Part shown: piece after piece, positions 36,268-45,834 of the stretch
How the letters are laid out: each line of letters begins with the position of its first letter
Position numbering within the stretch: position 1 is the first letter of the stretch
The notes under the pieces: generated by a model
Seen by the model: the letters and a program-made list of their open reading frames with translations, nothing else
What the model was told of the DNA's origin: nothing
The model's database searches: none
Assembly (NCBI GenBank): GCA_016271365.2
Contig: CM028132.1
Coordinates: 584,915,001 to 584,979,000 of the forward strand
Reading direction: 5' to 3'
Length of the DNA stretch: 64,000 bases
Source of the DNA: Neoceratodus forsteri
Taxonomy: Eukaryota > Chordata > Ceratodontiformes > Ceratodontidae
Made by a program: the position numbers and the translations under genes

Positions 36268-36454
36268 CTTTCTCAACATGCCAGACATCAAATCTGTGGC
36301 TAATGTCTAGTTCCTGATCCCTCATACATTTCTTGACACCAACATGTCAATCAGTGATAAGTCTCTCAACTTTGATGCCACATGTCTTCATGTCTTTCAG
36401 TCCTCCTTTTATCCCTTCTGGTTCCATCACATTAGAACTTGCCACCTTGTTACT
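36268..36454 (-). pseudogene. Kolobok-like relic, exon 4
   Basis: The acceptor TTTATTCTCCTAAAG precedes 36,454. It reads SNKVASSNVMEPEGIKGGL, KDMKTCGIKVERLITD, stop, HVGVKKCMRD, ISHRFDVWHVEK. The family has TDRH at the stop; TGA (36,349-36,347) is one transition from CGA. The Asp before it is a likely catalytic residue. The donor AAAG|GTACAT follows 36,268, and phase joins exon 5. Confidence 0.72.
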
Positions 36455-36564
36455 CTTTAGGAGAATAAAATGAAAGCATCAATGCATTGTTATACCAAAA
36501 TACTAATATTTTTACAAATATAGTAATAATTATACTTCTGTGCATCATTTATTACACATCACAC

Positions 36565-37100
36565 CTGAATGAGCTGCATATCAACAATCTTGGCTCGTAC
36601 TAGGTCCATCAAACTTTAGCTGCCAAACTTGGCAGTATGTCTTTGGGAGCAGTATCTGGCATCTTCTCCCAGAATGGCTATGTTGTTTGAAAATGATCCA
36701 ACCAGTTCAGTCTGTTGTCTTTTCCATACATTACATACTGCAAGAACCAAATACGATGCCTGCATTTGGTAATATGTATGTACTGATATGTTTGGAATGT
36801 TAAGATGTTTAAACAACTTTAGAATACATACTGGACTACATCCAGTGAACATAATAGCGCATGCAGTCATGAAGTTCGCAATCACCATCAAAAGATGGCG
36901 TGGTTGATTGCTCCAGACTTTGATATGGCCATTGACACACAACTGCTTAAATTCCACGAAACCACCCATAATTTTTTGTGCAAATACCCTGCAAGTTGCA
37001 TAACACATAAAGCAGGTCTGCAACATGAGCAGTTTTGCGCTCTCAAAAAACAAACTTCCTTTCAAAGTGTGGTCCTCCATCTTGTTGTAGTTTCGCGTAC
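36565..37100 (-). pseudogene. Kolobok-like relic, exon 3
   Basis: The acceptor TTTTTTATCTTTTAG precedes 37,100. One frame gives GPHFERKFVF; after a 1-base shift in a T run (about 37,043-37,048) the next frame gives ESAKLLMLQTCF and a 154-codon stretch with ACAIMFTGCSPVCILKLFKH, SVHTYYQMQ, VCNVWKRQQ and GEDARYCSQRHTAKFGS. A TAA stop (36,618-36,616) replaces the aromatic residue after FGS. SLMDLVRAKIVDMQLIQ follows to the donor CAG|GTGTGA at 36,565. The Asp of GEDAR fits the first catalytic position. Confidence 0.7.
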
Positions 37101-37206
37101 CTAAAAGATAAAAAAGTAATGATGAGGCATTTGTTGAGTAAATATTTACAGTTACATCGCTTTCTCAAGATGTACTGCTTCCCTGAGTGTATGTAAAACA
37201 ACTTAC

Positions 37207-37541
37207 TGCTCAAAATTGTCTTCACAGTCATTAGAATCACTGTCAGATGTGTCAATGTCACTGACATCTCAGTCCGGATCTTCCAAGTTGTCATCTTCCA
37301 TCTCACTGAAGGTATCATTATATGATGATATTTCAGACAACATATCTTCTTCAATCCGATGATGGCTTTCTGTAGGTGGTTCACACTGAATAGCTATGTT
37401 ACAGGTAAAGTAAGTCAGCACGTCACATTGAATGCTGGCTTCAGCTGTAGACATGTCAGTTTGAGTACCATGAGTGCACTTTGTCCTGCCACTGTAATGA
37501 GGAATGTACTTCAACATCTGTATGTACTTGTTAGCCATGAC
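37207..37541 (-). pseudogene. Kolobok-like relic, exon 2 (TQTD linker)
   Basis: The acceptor TGTTTATTTAG precedes 37,541 and the donor GAGCA|GTAAGT follows 37,207; both are good sites. It encodes a low-complexity linker: HGTQTDMSTAEASIQCD, IAIQCEPPTE, then acidic EMEDDNLEDPD, a TGA stop (37,271-37,269; Trp in the remembered family), and DVSDIDTSDSDSNDCEDNF. Repeated TQTD/IQCD/IQCE motifs after a THAP domain are typical of this family. Confidence 0.6.
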
Positions 37542-37555
37542 CTAAATAAACATTA

Positions 37556-38992
37556 GAATTTATCTAGACTTTAAAAAGGCCTTTGATAAGGTCTCACATT
37601 ACATATTAATAAATAAACTGATCAATATCAAAATAAATCAGCATGTTATAGGGTGGATAGTAAACTGGCTAACAGACCGCTCACAAGTGGTAAAAATACA
37701 TAACACATTATCAAACCCAACTCTAGTTTCTGGTGAGGTCCTGCAAGGTTCTGTCCTAGGACCATTACTATTTGGTGTACATATAGCTGATTTACAAAAT
37801 GGATGTACAAGTCTTAGAAACAAATTCGCAGATGATACCAAAATAAGCAGAGAAGTAAAAGATGGCAATGATATTTCATCACAATGAAATAATATGTAAT
37901 TTAATGAGGATAAGTGCATAGCAATGCACCTAGGTCAGAAAATCCACATGCTGAGTGCTACCTTGATGACAAACTATTAAAGGAGAATCAGTCAGAAAAA
38001 GATCTAGGGGTCCTAGTAAACAATTAACTTCTCCCTGGGAGTCACTGTAGACAGATTGTTACTTGAGCTAATTTCATTTTAAATTCCAACAAAAAATCCT
38101 TTATAAGTAGGCAAGAACCATGTGTTCTAGCATTATATAACTCCTACATAAGACCACACTTGGATTATGGAGCTGCATTCTGGGCACCTTACATGACAAA
38201 AGATACCAAACTACTGGAAGGTGCCCAAATGAGAGCAACTAAGCTAATCCCAAGATTGAGAAATCTTGATCAATCAAATCAAATCAAACTTTTTTTAAAA
38301 GCACCTTTCCAAAACCAAGGCGCTTGCACAATAAATAATTAAAATACATAAAATAGACAATATAATAAAATCAATCAATACAACATTCTTAAAATTCAGG
38401 AAAAGCTAGGCTAAATAAATAAGTTTTCAAGGCTGCTTTAAAACTTTGGATTGTCAGGCAGTCTCACAGCTGATGAGGTAGAGAATTCCACAGGGTCAGG
38501 GCCATAAAATGAAATGACCTGACCCCTGATGTCTTCAAATGGACCCTGGGAATCTCTAGCAATCCCTCTTCAGTGGATAGGAGAGGGTGGAAGGGACAGT
38601 GGGGATGAAGAAGATCTTGCAGTAGCTATGTCCCTGGTCGTGTAGGGCCTTATAGGTCAGCAAACTGACCTTGAAGGTGATCTGCCACTGTACTGGCAGC
38701 CAATGCAGTCTGCGGAAGACAGGCATTATATGACTGGTCCTAGAAGTTGCTTCTTTATAACCTACTTTATGATAAATATCTTATGCAAGAATGTGGGATA
38801 AGAAATGCTTCCAAATCAATTGTCCTAAGGTGCAACTCTGTCAATTGTTTGTACCTACAGCAATAAAGAACAAAAGGAAATATTTCTTCTAAAACAGAGT
38901 AACCAGACAATGGAATAAACTGCCACAATTTGTAGTTAGCTCGGATACAATGGACCAGTTTAAAAGGAATCTAGATATATATTTACAAAAGT
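37556..38992 (+). mobile_element. CR1-like LINE fragment, second family
   Basis: The 3' half of ORF2: IYLDFKKAFDKVSHYILINK, VLQGSVLGPLLF, KFADDTKI (FADD at 37,825-37,836), MHLG, LGVLVNN, RPHLDYGAAFWAPYM and RATKLIPRLRN up to 38,268. After a nested insertion it resumes near 38,755 and ends with RKEIFL, WNKLPQFVV and FKRNLDIYLQKW at about 38,992. It is only distantly like the CR1 copies at 13-23 kb. It begins 15 bp from the acceptor of exon 2 of the opposite-strand gene relic. Confidence 0.8.
38268..38755 (-). mobile_element. L2-type LINE C-terminal fragment nested in CR1-like LINE
   Basis: Minus-strand reading gives LPVQWQITFKVSLLTYKALH, then GLLEIPRVHLKTSGVRSF, TLWNSLPHQL and FKAALKTYLFSLAF. 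This is the well-known C-terminal end of L2-type ORF2. The 3' end on the minus strand is (GATT)n-like, next to 38,268. It splits the plus-strand CR1-like ORF after LRN. Confidence 0.8.
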
Positions 38993-38994
38993 GG

Positions 38995-41160
38995 GAAGAT
39001 TAGGGGACGGGGAATTTCAGGAAATTATTTCTCTGCAGCTCCCCCTTTTTTTTAAGGAGAATGCAGACCCGAATGTTTCGGAATCTATACAGTGGGATGC
39101 GATGAAGGCTACCATCCATGGGGAAAAAATAGCATACTCAGCTAGGAAACACAGAGAAAGAGAAAGGGAATATCAAAGGCTATCAGATCTGCTGTCCAAA
39201 TAAAAACTGTTATATCAAGAAGGTGATAACGACCTCCAGAAGCTAATTAGAGACACTAAAGCAGCCCTACAAAAGATAATAGACAACAAAGTACAACAAA
39301 CATTATATTATCTCCATCAGTCTGCGCATGAGGGAGGTCCCAGAGGTATTAAGAACCTGGCCCATAGACTGAAGGAGCGAAAGATATCTGCCACCATTCT
39401 AAAATTTAAAAATCCCTTGACAGGCATAACACACCATTCTGAGAAACACATCAAAAGAGCCTTTTCAGAATACTATTCCAACCTCTACTCCTTGGGTCCC
39501 CACTACCCACAGGCTTTGGCTAAATCTTTTTTAGAAGGTGTTAACCTCCCAACCTTAACTCCCCTTCAAACTAAAGCACTTTCCGCCCCCATTTCAGAAT
39601 TAGAAATAGAAGAAATTATTAAAAATCTTAAATCAGGTAAATGCCCGGGTCCAGATGGTTACTCCACAGAGGGGTATAAAGGGTTTTTAAAAGGTCTCGT
39701 TCCTAAAATGTGTTCCCTATTTAACCACATTTTCCAGGGAGAACAACCTCCCCCATCCTGGGCCTATGGTACTATAACCCCCATTCCCAAACCACACAAA
39801 GACCTTTCAGACCCAGGCTCATACCGACCGATCTCGATTCTTAATGTTGACTATAAAATTGATATGAGCACATTGGCATACAGACTAGAGACTATTATTC
39901 CTCAGATCATCCACCCTGATCAACCTGGCTTCATTAAAAACAGAAATACATCTGATAACATTCGATGGACCTTAATTCTACAAGAATATGTTAATACTCA
40001 GCAAATTCCATCTGTATTTATAAGCCTAGATGCGGAGAAGGCTTTTGATCGAGTATCATGGCCCTTTCTCTGGGATACCCTGGAAACATTCCATTTTCCT
40101 ACATTATTTATTAAAACTTTAATTAACTTATACAAAACACCCCAAGCATACATTTAAACAAATGGTTCGATATCTTCCCCGATCCCTTTGAGAAGAGGAA
40201 CATGTCAGGGATGTCCTCTCTCCCCATACCTCTTTGCCCTTTCCATTGAGCCTTTGGTGACCGCCCTTCTCAGTAATCCCAAGGTAGAGGGAATAATAAT
40301 TGGCTGACAGGAATATAAGGTCAACATGCTTGCAGATGATGTGCTGCTAACTCTGACCACCCCCTCCCAATCTATCCCAGCCGCAAGGAAAATTTTGACC
40401 CAATTTGAAAAAATATCTGGTTTCAAGTTAAACTTAGCCAAAACAGAAATTCTCCCATTTAATTTTACTCCCTCCCAGTTACTTAAAAAGGCCTATCCCT
40501 TTAAATGGTTATCTATTAAAATCTCATACCTGGCTCTTCAGCTTCCTCTAGACCTGGGGTTACTGGAAATAGTTAACTATGAACCCCTGACAATACAGAT
40601 CCAGTCTGACCTAGAACGATGGGCATCAGGATTTCTTCCCTTCCATCGAAGGATAGAAATCATTAGAAGTAATATACTCCTTCAAATATTATATTTGCTG
40701 CAGACGATTCCTATCTACCCCTCTAAATTTTGCTTCAAATCTTGGAACAGTTTGATCTTGGGTTTTTTATGGGGTAAGAACCATCTGAGAATCAGGCTTT
40801 CCATACTAAAGTTATCTCTAGCTCAAGGAGGTCTCACCCTCCCAGATTTATCTCTATATACACAGGCAGCCTTTCTGCAAACTTTGATACTGTGGTTAAC
40901 CAAGACTTAGTGCTCCTCCTGGAAGACCATAGAGTTCCATTTAAATGACCTATATGACATTAAAAGAATCCTCTTCTCCTCAGCAAAATTCTTCACAATT
41001 AGATATAAGCTTATGAGCAGCCACCCTATATAACTTGTAAACTTACCCTGTCTGATCAAGATAGATAATTGCTAATTGATTTTGTGGATAAATATATTTA
41101 TATTGCTCTCTGGAATGTGTGTTGTAAAAACAGAAATAAAAATAAATAAAAAAAAAAACT
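38995..41160 (+). mobile_element. L1-type LINE, 5' truncated (copy 1)
   Basis: ORF2 from the region before RT to the C-terminus, then a short 3' UTR ending AGAAATAAAAATAAATAAA followed by an A run at about 41,148-41,158. It lies directly after the CR1-like fragment and directly before a 142-bp tandem array. No clear duplication was found. Confidence 0.82.
39000..40910 (+). pseudogene. L1 ORF2 remnant (RT core and thumb)
   Basis: It reads QWDAMKATIHGEKIAYSARK, typical of the L1 pre-RT helix, then a frame at 39,417-40,157. That frame has IKNLKSGKCPGPDGYSTEGY, GSYRPISILNVDYKI, PDQPGFIKNRNTSDNIR and SLDAEKAFDRVSWPFLWDTL. After a stop (40,156) it gives RRGTCQGCPLSPYLFALSIE and LADDVLLTL (near 40,332). 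The frame 40,326-40,910 continues with SGFKLNLAKTEIL and the thumb (LQILYLLQTIPIYP, LGFLWGKN). Endonuclease absent through truncation; at least two stops or frameshifts. Confidence 0.85.
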
Positions 41161-41868
41161 GGGAAGGGGGGACCTACCCTGACTGAGATCATGCAAGATC
41201 CTTTTGTTGTATGGTATATTGTGCAATTATCAAAGAGATGTATTGGTGCTGTTTAGGGGATCATTTGGACTGTGACACGGACTGCAGAATCCAGTAAATG
41301 GGTTATGGGGGGGGGCAACCCTGACTGAGACCATGCAAGCTCCTATTGTTGTACCTTATGTTGTGTACTTATCAGGGAGTTGTATCAGTGCTGTCTAGGG
41401 GATCATTTGGGATGTGGCAGGGACCACAGAATCCAATGAATGGATTATGGTGGGGGGTCTACTCTGAGACAGTGCAAGGTCCTATTGCTGTACCATATGT
41501 GTGTACTTACTAGGGAGTTGTATCAATGCTGTCTAGGGTATCATTTGGGCAGTGACAGGGACCGCAGGATCCAATGAATGTGTTATTGAAGGGGGTCTAC
41601 CCTGACTGAGACTGTGCAAGGTCCTATTACTATACCATATGTTGTGTGCTAATCAGGGAGTTGTATCAGTGCTGTTTAGGGGATCATTTGGGGGTGTGGC
41701 AGTAACATCTGAATCCAGGGAATGGGTTATGAGGGGGTGACCATGACTGACACCGTGAAAGGTCCTATTGTTGTACCATATGTATTGTTCTGATCAGGGA
41801 CTTGAATTAGTGGTGTTTAGGGGTACAGTATGAACAGTTAACTATGGATGCACTGTATGTGTTATGAG
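41161..41868. repeat. 142-bp tandem array, five units
   Basis: CTACCCTGACTGAGA-like starts at 41,174, 41,316, 41,459, 41,597 and 41,738 (spacing 142, 143, 138, 141). Each unit has GCAAG.TCCTATTGTTGTA, TATCA(G/A)(G/A)GAGTTGTAT, GTGCTGT(T/C)TAGGGGATCA and CAGAATCCAATGAATGG. The last unit is the most diverged. It starts within a few bases of the A tail of the L1. Confidence 0.93.
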
Positions 41869-42037
41869 TGGTGAACATTCGACCAGACTACATACACTGT
41901 GACGCCTGTATCATCTGTCAATTTGGTCTGTTAATCACTTTTCCCAAAAAACACATTTCTATTTTCATACAGAATGTCTCAGAAAATAGGAATCTGTCTG
42001 GTAAAGGAAGCAATGATGAGACACATTTAAAACTAAC

Positions 42038-42360
42038 CTCTGTTTGTTGCCTCTTCACAATTGCACCACTGGTCCTGTGTACAACTTCCTTCCTAAATGA
42101 AAAAACAGATGGGACTGCATCAACTTTCAATCTTTGCTGTCCAGGTTTGTAGCCTAAATTTGGAGTAGACTGGGATGAAGGGCAAAATGTTCAGGTGTGA
42201 AATTATCAGAGCACAAGTAGCTGTTGTCACCTGGCATCCATCCCTCATGCTTGACAGCCACTATCCGCTTCTGACAAAGTGCCCTATCCTTACGGAATTT
42301 ATAAAAACTACACTCAGGTGCCATTTTGTTGCTGCAGCCATAAGTGCTACAATATGGCAT
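42038..42360 (-). pseudogene. Kolobok-like relic, exon 1 (THAP domain)
   Basis: An ATG at 42,360 begins MPYCSTYGCSNK, then FYKFRKDRALCQKRIVAVKH, EGWMPGDNSYLCSDNFTPEH. This is a THAP zinc finger (C2CH: C..C...C..H). The two N-terminal Cys and the third Cys are present, but the His of CSDHF is Asn. The Trp usual after RDRxxxxxW is Arg. After a 1-base shift near 42,152 the next frame gives GYKPGQQRLKVDAVPSVFSF, the L(K/R).DAVP.(I/V)F tail of THAP proteins. A good donor (CAGAG|GTTAGT) follows 42,038. THAP domains bind DNA; the missing His should prevent zinc binding here. Confidence 0.75.
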
Positions 42361-44110
42361 CTTTTATTTATTATCAGGAAGTGCAAGAAACACACACCCA
42401 GAATGTCAGACATACAACTCCACAAAACAAAACCAAAAAAAAAACAGAACACATGTTTAAATATAGAACTTTATTAGTAAATCAGTAGCATTCAGACTCA
42501 TTAGATTGTGGACAGAGTACAGCACACAAGAATGGTGTTAGTAGGGATACTTTTATTTCAGTTTAGCACACAGACAGAAAAATATATGGCTAAATACTTA
42601 AAAAACAGTACTCAATATACTTATTTTACTGATTTAGAAGTCAGAACAAACTAAAGAGCCTATATCAGAAGATGAAATATTTTGTGTTATCAGAACATCA
42701 CTTACACTGACAGTACAATTACAACTATAGTGTGAACAAAATCACAAATGTATTGCTAGATCACTGTACAGCAAGACAACAACAGGAACTATATAATTTC
42801 AAAGCACTTCAAGAAGCCATACACAACATATGCATGAGTAATGAATAAACAGGGACGGAAATAAGAAATTACAGAAAATTATGCCCATGACCAATAAATA
42901 CTACAAACTCAGCTTGACACCCCACATGGTAAAAAGTAACAAGGAAGTCTCACAAAGCCTCAGTGACTCCTGAATGAAGAAATAACAAACAGGTTAAGCG
43001 AACTGCAGAGACAACCTCACATTACAGACCTTTAAAATTAATTAAAAGTAATGTGACGCATCAGTAAACTTTAAGCCATTTAAACCTCAGTTAATTCATG
43101 GACACATAGCACAGTTTTGCACTCTCGCTGCATCCAGTTTCATGGGAAGCAATGTCAGGCTGATATTCAGTGTGAAGCCAACTTCAGGGCCAAACTCATG
43201 TCACTGCACATGGACGTGCTGTGGCAACCATAGAAATACAATGTGTGTGAGCGGGCAGCTTCACTCTGGAAGTCAGTGCGTCTTCAGAAATCGCCACAAT
43301 AAAGCTAAATATTGCATTTTAACTAAATAAGCATTACGATCCATCTAATGACAGGGGCAGGCACAAGAAAAGTTTAGAATGGGACTGATTGCACAGTTTA
43401 GCATTTGATCTTTAAGGAGCATGGTGACTATGGTCGGGCCATAAAGATATGTCATTTTACATCAAAGTTTTAGTGCAGTCTGTCCTGTGTGTGTGGGGGG
43501 TGGGGGGCTGGAATTGGTACTAAAGAAAGCATCAAGAGGCTTAGTTGTAACTATTCTCTATGACTCTTCTGGTCCAGTATGAACTTTATGATTTTGGGGA
43601 CCATGGGAGTCTGTCCAGTGTCATTTTTTTCTACTTCAGTAGGGACAACATTTTGTGATTTGTTAGGCTACATTGCCTGTGAGCTGTTGGATCTGGCAAT
43701 AGGTATAGAAAAAAAATATTCATATGGTATTGCTCAGTAAAGCTATAATAATATTTTTGGAACTACTGGCAGCCTGTCCAGTGTAGTATCACACCAGTGA
43801 TCTCTAGGAGTAATATCTGACAACATGCACTTTTCAACAAGCTCCCTTATAGAGACACCCTGGCAAGTCGTTTGAAAATCATCACTACTGCCTTTTAGGA
43901 TTACATCACCTTAACTTCATTGTTTTCCTCTCTGTTGCCTCAAAAATGCTTTCTTGTAACAAGATTGGTGACCAAGGCTGTGGGTGGGGCATGGGGGATG
44001 GGGGTGGAGGGTTGCAGAAGCATAGGAGCTCAAATAGATGCTTCAGTAGGAACACAATGATGAAAACAACACATCCATCTACTAGAAACGAGAAGTGCAG
44101 TGTATGTATT
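42361..44110. other. interval without recognised gene
   Basis: Upstream of the THAP exon. No CpG island, exon or element end recognised. Confidence 0.4.
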
Positions 44111-44111
44111 A

Positions 44112-44640
44112 TAGGGTTATCATTAGTTCACTGATACACTAGCAGTATTCTAGTTGGTTCTGGTTTTCCTGAAGAAGATGAAGTACTTGCTTGGGAAAGA
44201 CAAAACAAGATAAGAATTGCCCATTAAAACTTCCTCTTGAAACTTTAAATTCAATTTTAGCTTTTTTGCAGTGGAAAGCATAGATGTACAGTGTGTGTAA
44301 CACAGCTGGCAGGTGACGAGTTAGTTTGGATTGACCATAGTGTTACTCTCTGTCATCTTTTGGCACAGCTCTGCTGTTATCGTGATGATTACACAGTCTA
44401 CGAAAACAGCTGCACCAGGAGCAGGTTTGGTGCTAATTAACCAGCAAGAATAACGGAGCAAAAAATAACAGCACCCAAACCAAGGGCTATATTGCAAAAA
44501 CATTTATTCTTCAATAGTACTCATGTGCTTCACAATATCACCATGGCTGAAAATGCCACATACAGTGGTAGAATAACATTACGAAAAGCCCTTTTGTTTT
44601 GCACAGACAACTGCTGTGCTTCATCAGAGATGCTGGCATA
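44112..44640 (-). mobile_element. Penelope-type terminal fragment
   Basis: 44,112-44,420 matches the upstream region of the minus-strand Penelope-like element at 59,390-60,245. Shared words include GAAGATGAAGT.CTTGCTTGG, AAAGACAAA.CA.GATAAGAA, CCCATTAAAAC.TCC, GTAACAC.GCT.GCAG.TGAC and TTACTCTCTGTCAT. No RT part is here, so it is a solitary terminal piece. Its far end carries a hammerhead-like motif. Confidence 0.55.
44578..44640 (-). ncRNA. hammerhead ribozyme-like motif (degenerate)
   Basis: On the minus strand: CTGATGA (44,627-44,621), then a perfect 6-bp stem GCACAG/CTGTGC around a 7-base loop (44,619-44,601), then AAAAC where the core needs GAAA. A short A/T-rich stem III with one bulge follows, then GTA (44,581 region) as a possible cleavage triplet. 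Penelope-like elements are known to carry hammerheads in their terminal repeats. The G-to-A core change should abolish activity, and stem I is weak. Confidence 0.3.
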
Positions 44641-44649
44641 TTAATTCCA

Positions 44650-45640
44650 AATATTATCTACTCCCCCCCTTGGGGTTACAGCATTAAGAATTGTGTACTG
44701 GGACATACACCGATAGGAATTTAGGGGGATTTGCACAGCCCCATGCTCCAATACAGTTAAAATGTTGTCGCCAATGGGAGGTTCTTGGGATTGGAGAACC
44801 CTGGGGGTGGGTCTTAAAGTCAACACAGGAGCATGCAGGCAAGAAGGTGAGAGGTGGTGGAGGAAGTGAAGCTGATTGCCCGCTTCAAAGAGATGATGTT
44901 TTTTTTTCCCAATTCTGGGCAGCAGGGATGATAAAAAGATTTTGCTACTGATGTGGTGGCAGCCATGTAGTGGTGGCTACCTGGTGGGGAATATGTATCT
45001 CATGTCCCATCCATGACAAGGAAAGAGCAGCATCCAGTGGGACTTGAACCTGTGCTGGAGCAAGTGTGAGAGGGGAGAGAATGGGGCAGGATTTCATGTT
45101 TGGGTGGGCCCTAGGCAGTGATTGCCCCAAGGGGCAAGAGAAGCTGTTGACTGGATTGGGAGGGGCCCCAGTCCAAAGGAAATATGTAGGGTCTGGGTCC
45201 CAATGACAGATTACTGGCTAGAAGCAGCAAGTAGAAGTACTAATGGGGAATTGGCAACTGTATTTCAGTGGTGCTATAGCCCAGGAGTATGCCAGTGAGG
45301 AAGGTGACTCTAAAAATGGTTATAGCCCCAATGTGTGAGTTCAGTGAGCCCTGTGGTATACAGACTTGAGTGACTGCTGCCTGCAGATGGACAATGTAGC
45401 CAGAGGGGATGATAAAGTTGCCACTTGATTCAGATTGACTAATGTTTGAGAGGCTCATCTGATTAATGCCCCATATTAATGGACACTGTATTCTCAGATC
45501 AAGGACATTCTCAGAGTCTAAAATAATGTGACCCTCGTGGTCTGTTTTGAAAGCATATTTGGACCCTGAATAGTAATCAAGTTCTCTGTTGACTCCACAG
45601 AGTTATCAGTGTTTATTATTACAATGGGATCCTATGGTTC
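44650..45640. other. interval without recognised coding sequence
   Basis: Moderately GC-rich; open frames on the minus strand match nothing I know. May be the 5' UTR of the following Tx1-type element or unique sequence. Confidence 0.35.
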
Positions 45641-45644
45641 CTTG

Positions 45645-45760
45645 AGTTATTTATTTAGTTTTTGTTGACCGGGTAAGTTCACTAGACAAATTCTGCCTAT
45701 TTTCAGGCATGACCCAGGGAAGGGGGATATAGATGAATGCCAACTGACCCTAAACCAGAT
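45645..45760 (-). mobile_element. SINE tail fragment (minus strand)
   Basis: The reverse complement has CATGCCTGAAAATAGGCAG, TAGTGAACTTACCCGGTCAA and an A-rich AAACTAAATAAATAA tail, matching the SINE ends at 3,240-3,335 and 24,300-24,380. Head missing. Confidence 0.55.
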
Positions 45761-45834
45761 TAAGCTGTCGGTGGTATTTTTAGTGAATGAGGGTAATTTG
45801 GCCAGGACACCGGGGAAATTCTGCTACTCTGTAG

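Larger units (their letters stand above)
28842..42360 (-). pseudogene. THAP plus transposase-type (Kolobok-like) gene relic, seven exons
   Basis: Seven segments on the minus strand follow the order of a protein family I remember from fishes and invertebrates: an N-terminal THAP zinc finger, a linker with TQTD repeats, and a DDE-type nuclease core with GxDxR...H.AKFGS, QL.QSN, TD.H, HRFDVWH, NHLYWC..SSGGDGE, LLCKDI...QTSSLE and LHFNEN blocks. I assign it to Kolobok-like transposases with moderate confidence. Exons: 42360-42038, 37541-37207, 37100-36565, 36454-36268, 35717-35472, 33894-33723, 29032-28842. Most boundaries have AG acceptors and GT donors, and phases join. Defects: frameshifts in exons 1 and 3; stops in exons 2, 3, 4 and 5 and across the exon 6-7 junction; a lost donor after exon 5. 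All recognised mobile elements in the locus lie in introns. Confidence 0.65.

Noticed and set aside
41161..41868. CRISPR-like periodic repeats
   Set aside because: Units are 138-143 bp with no short repeat/spacer structure, in a vertebrate-type context; an ordinary tandem array.
44945..45458. Minus-strand frames of 60-72 codons
   Set aside because: No domain match and no continuation in either direction.
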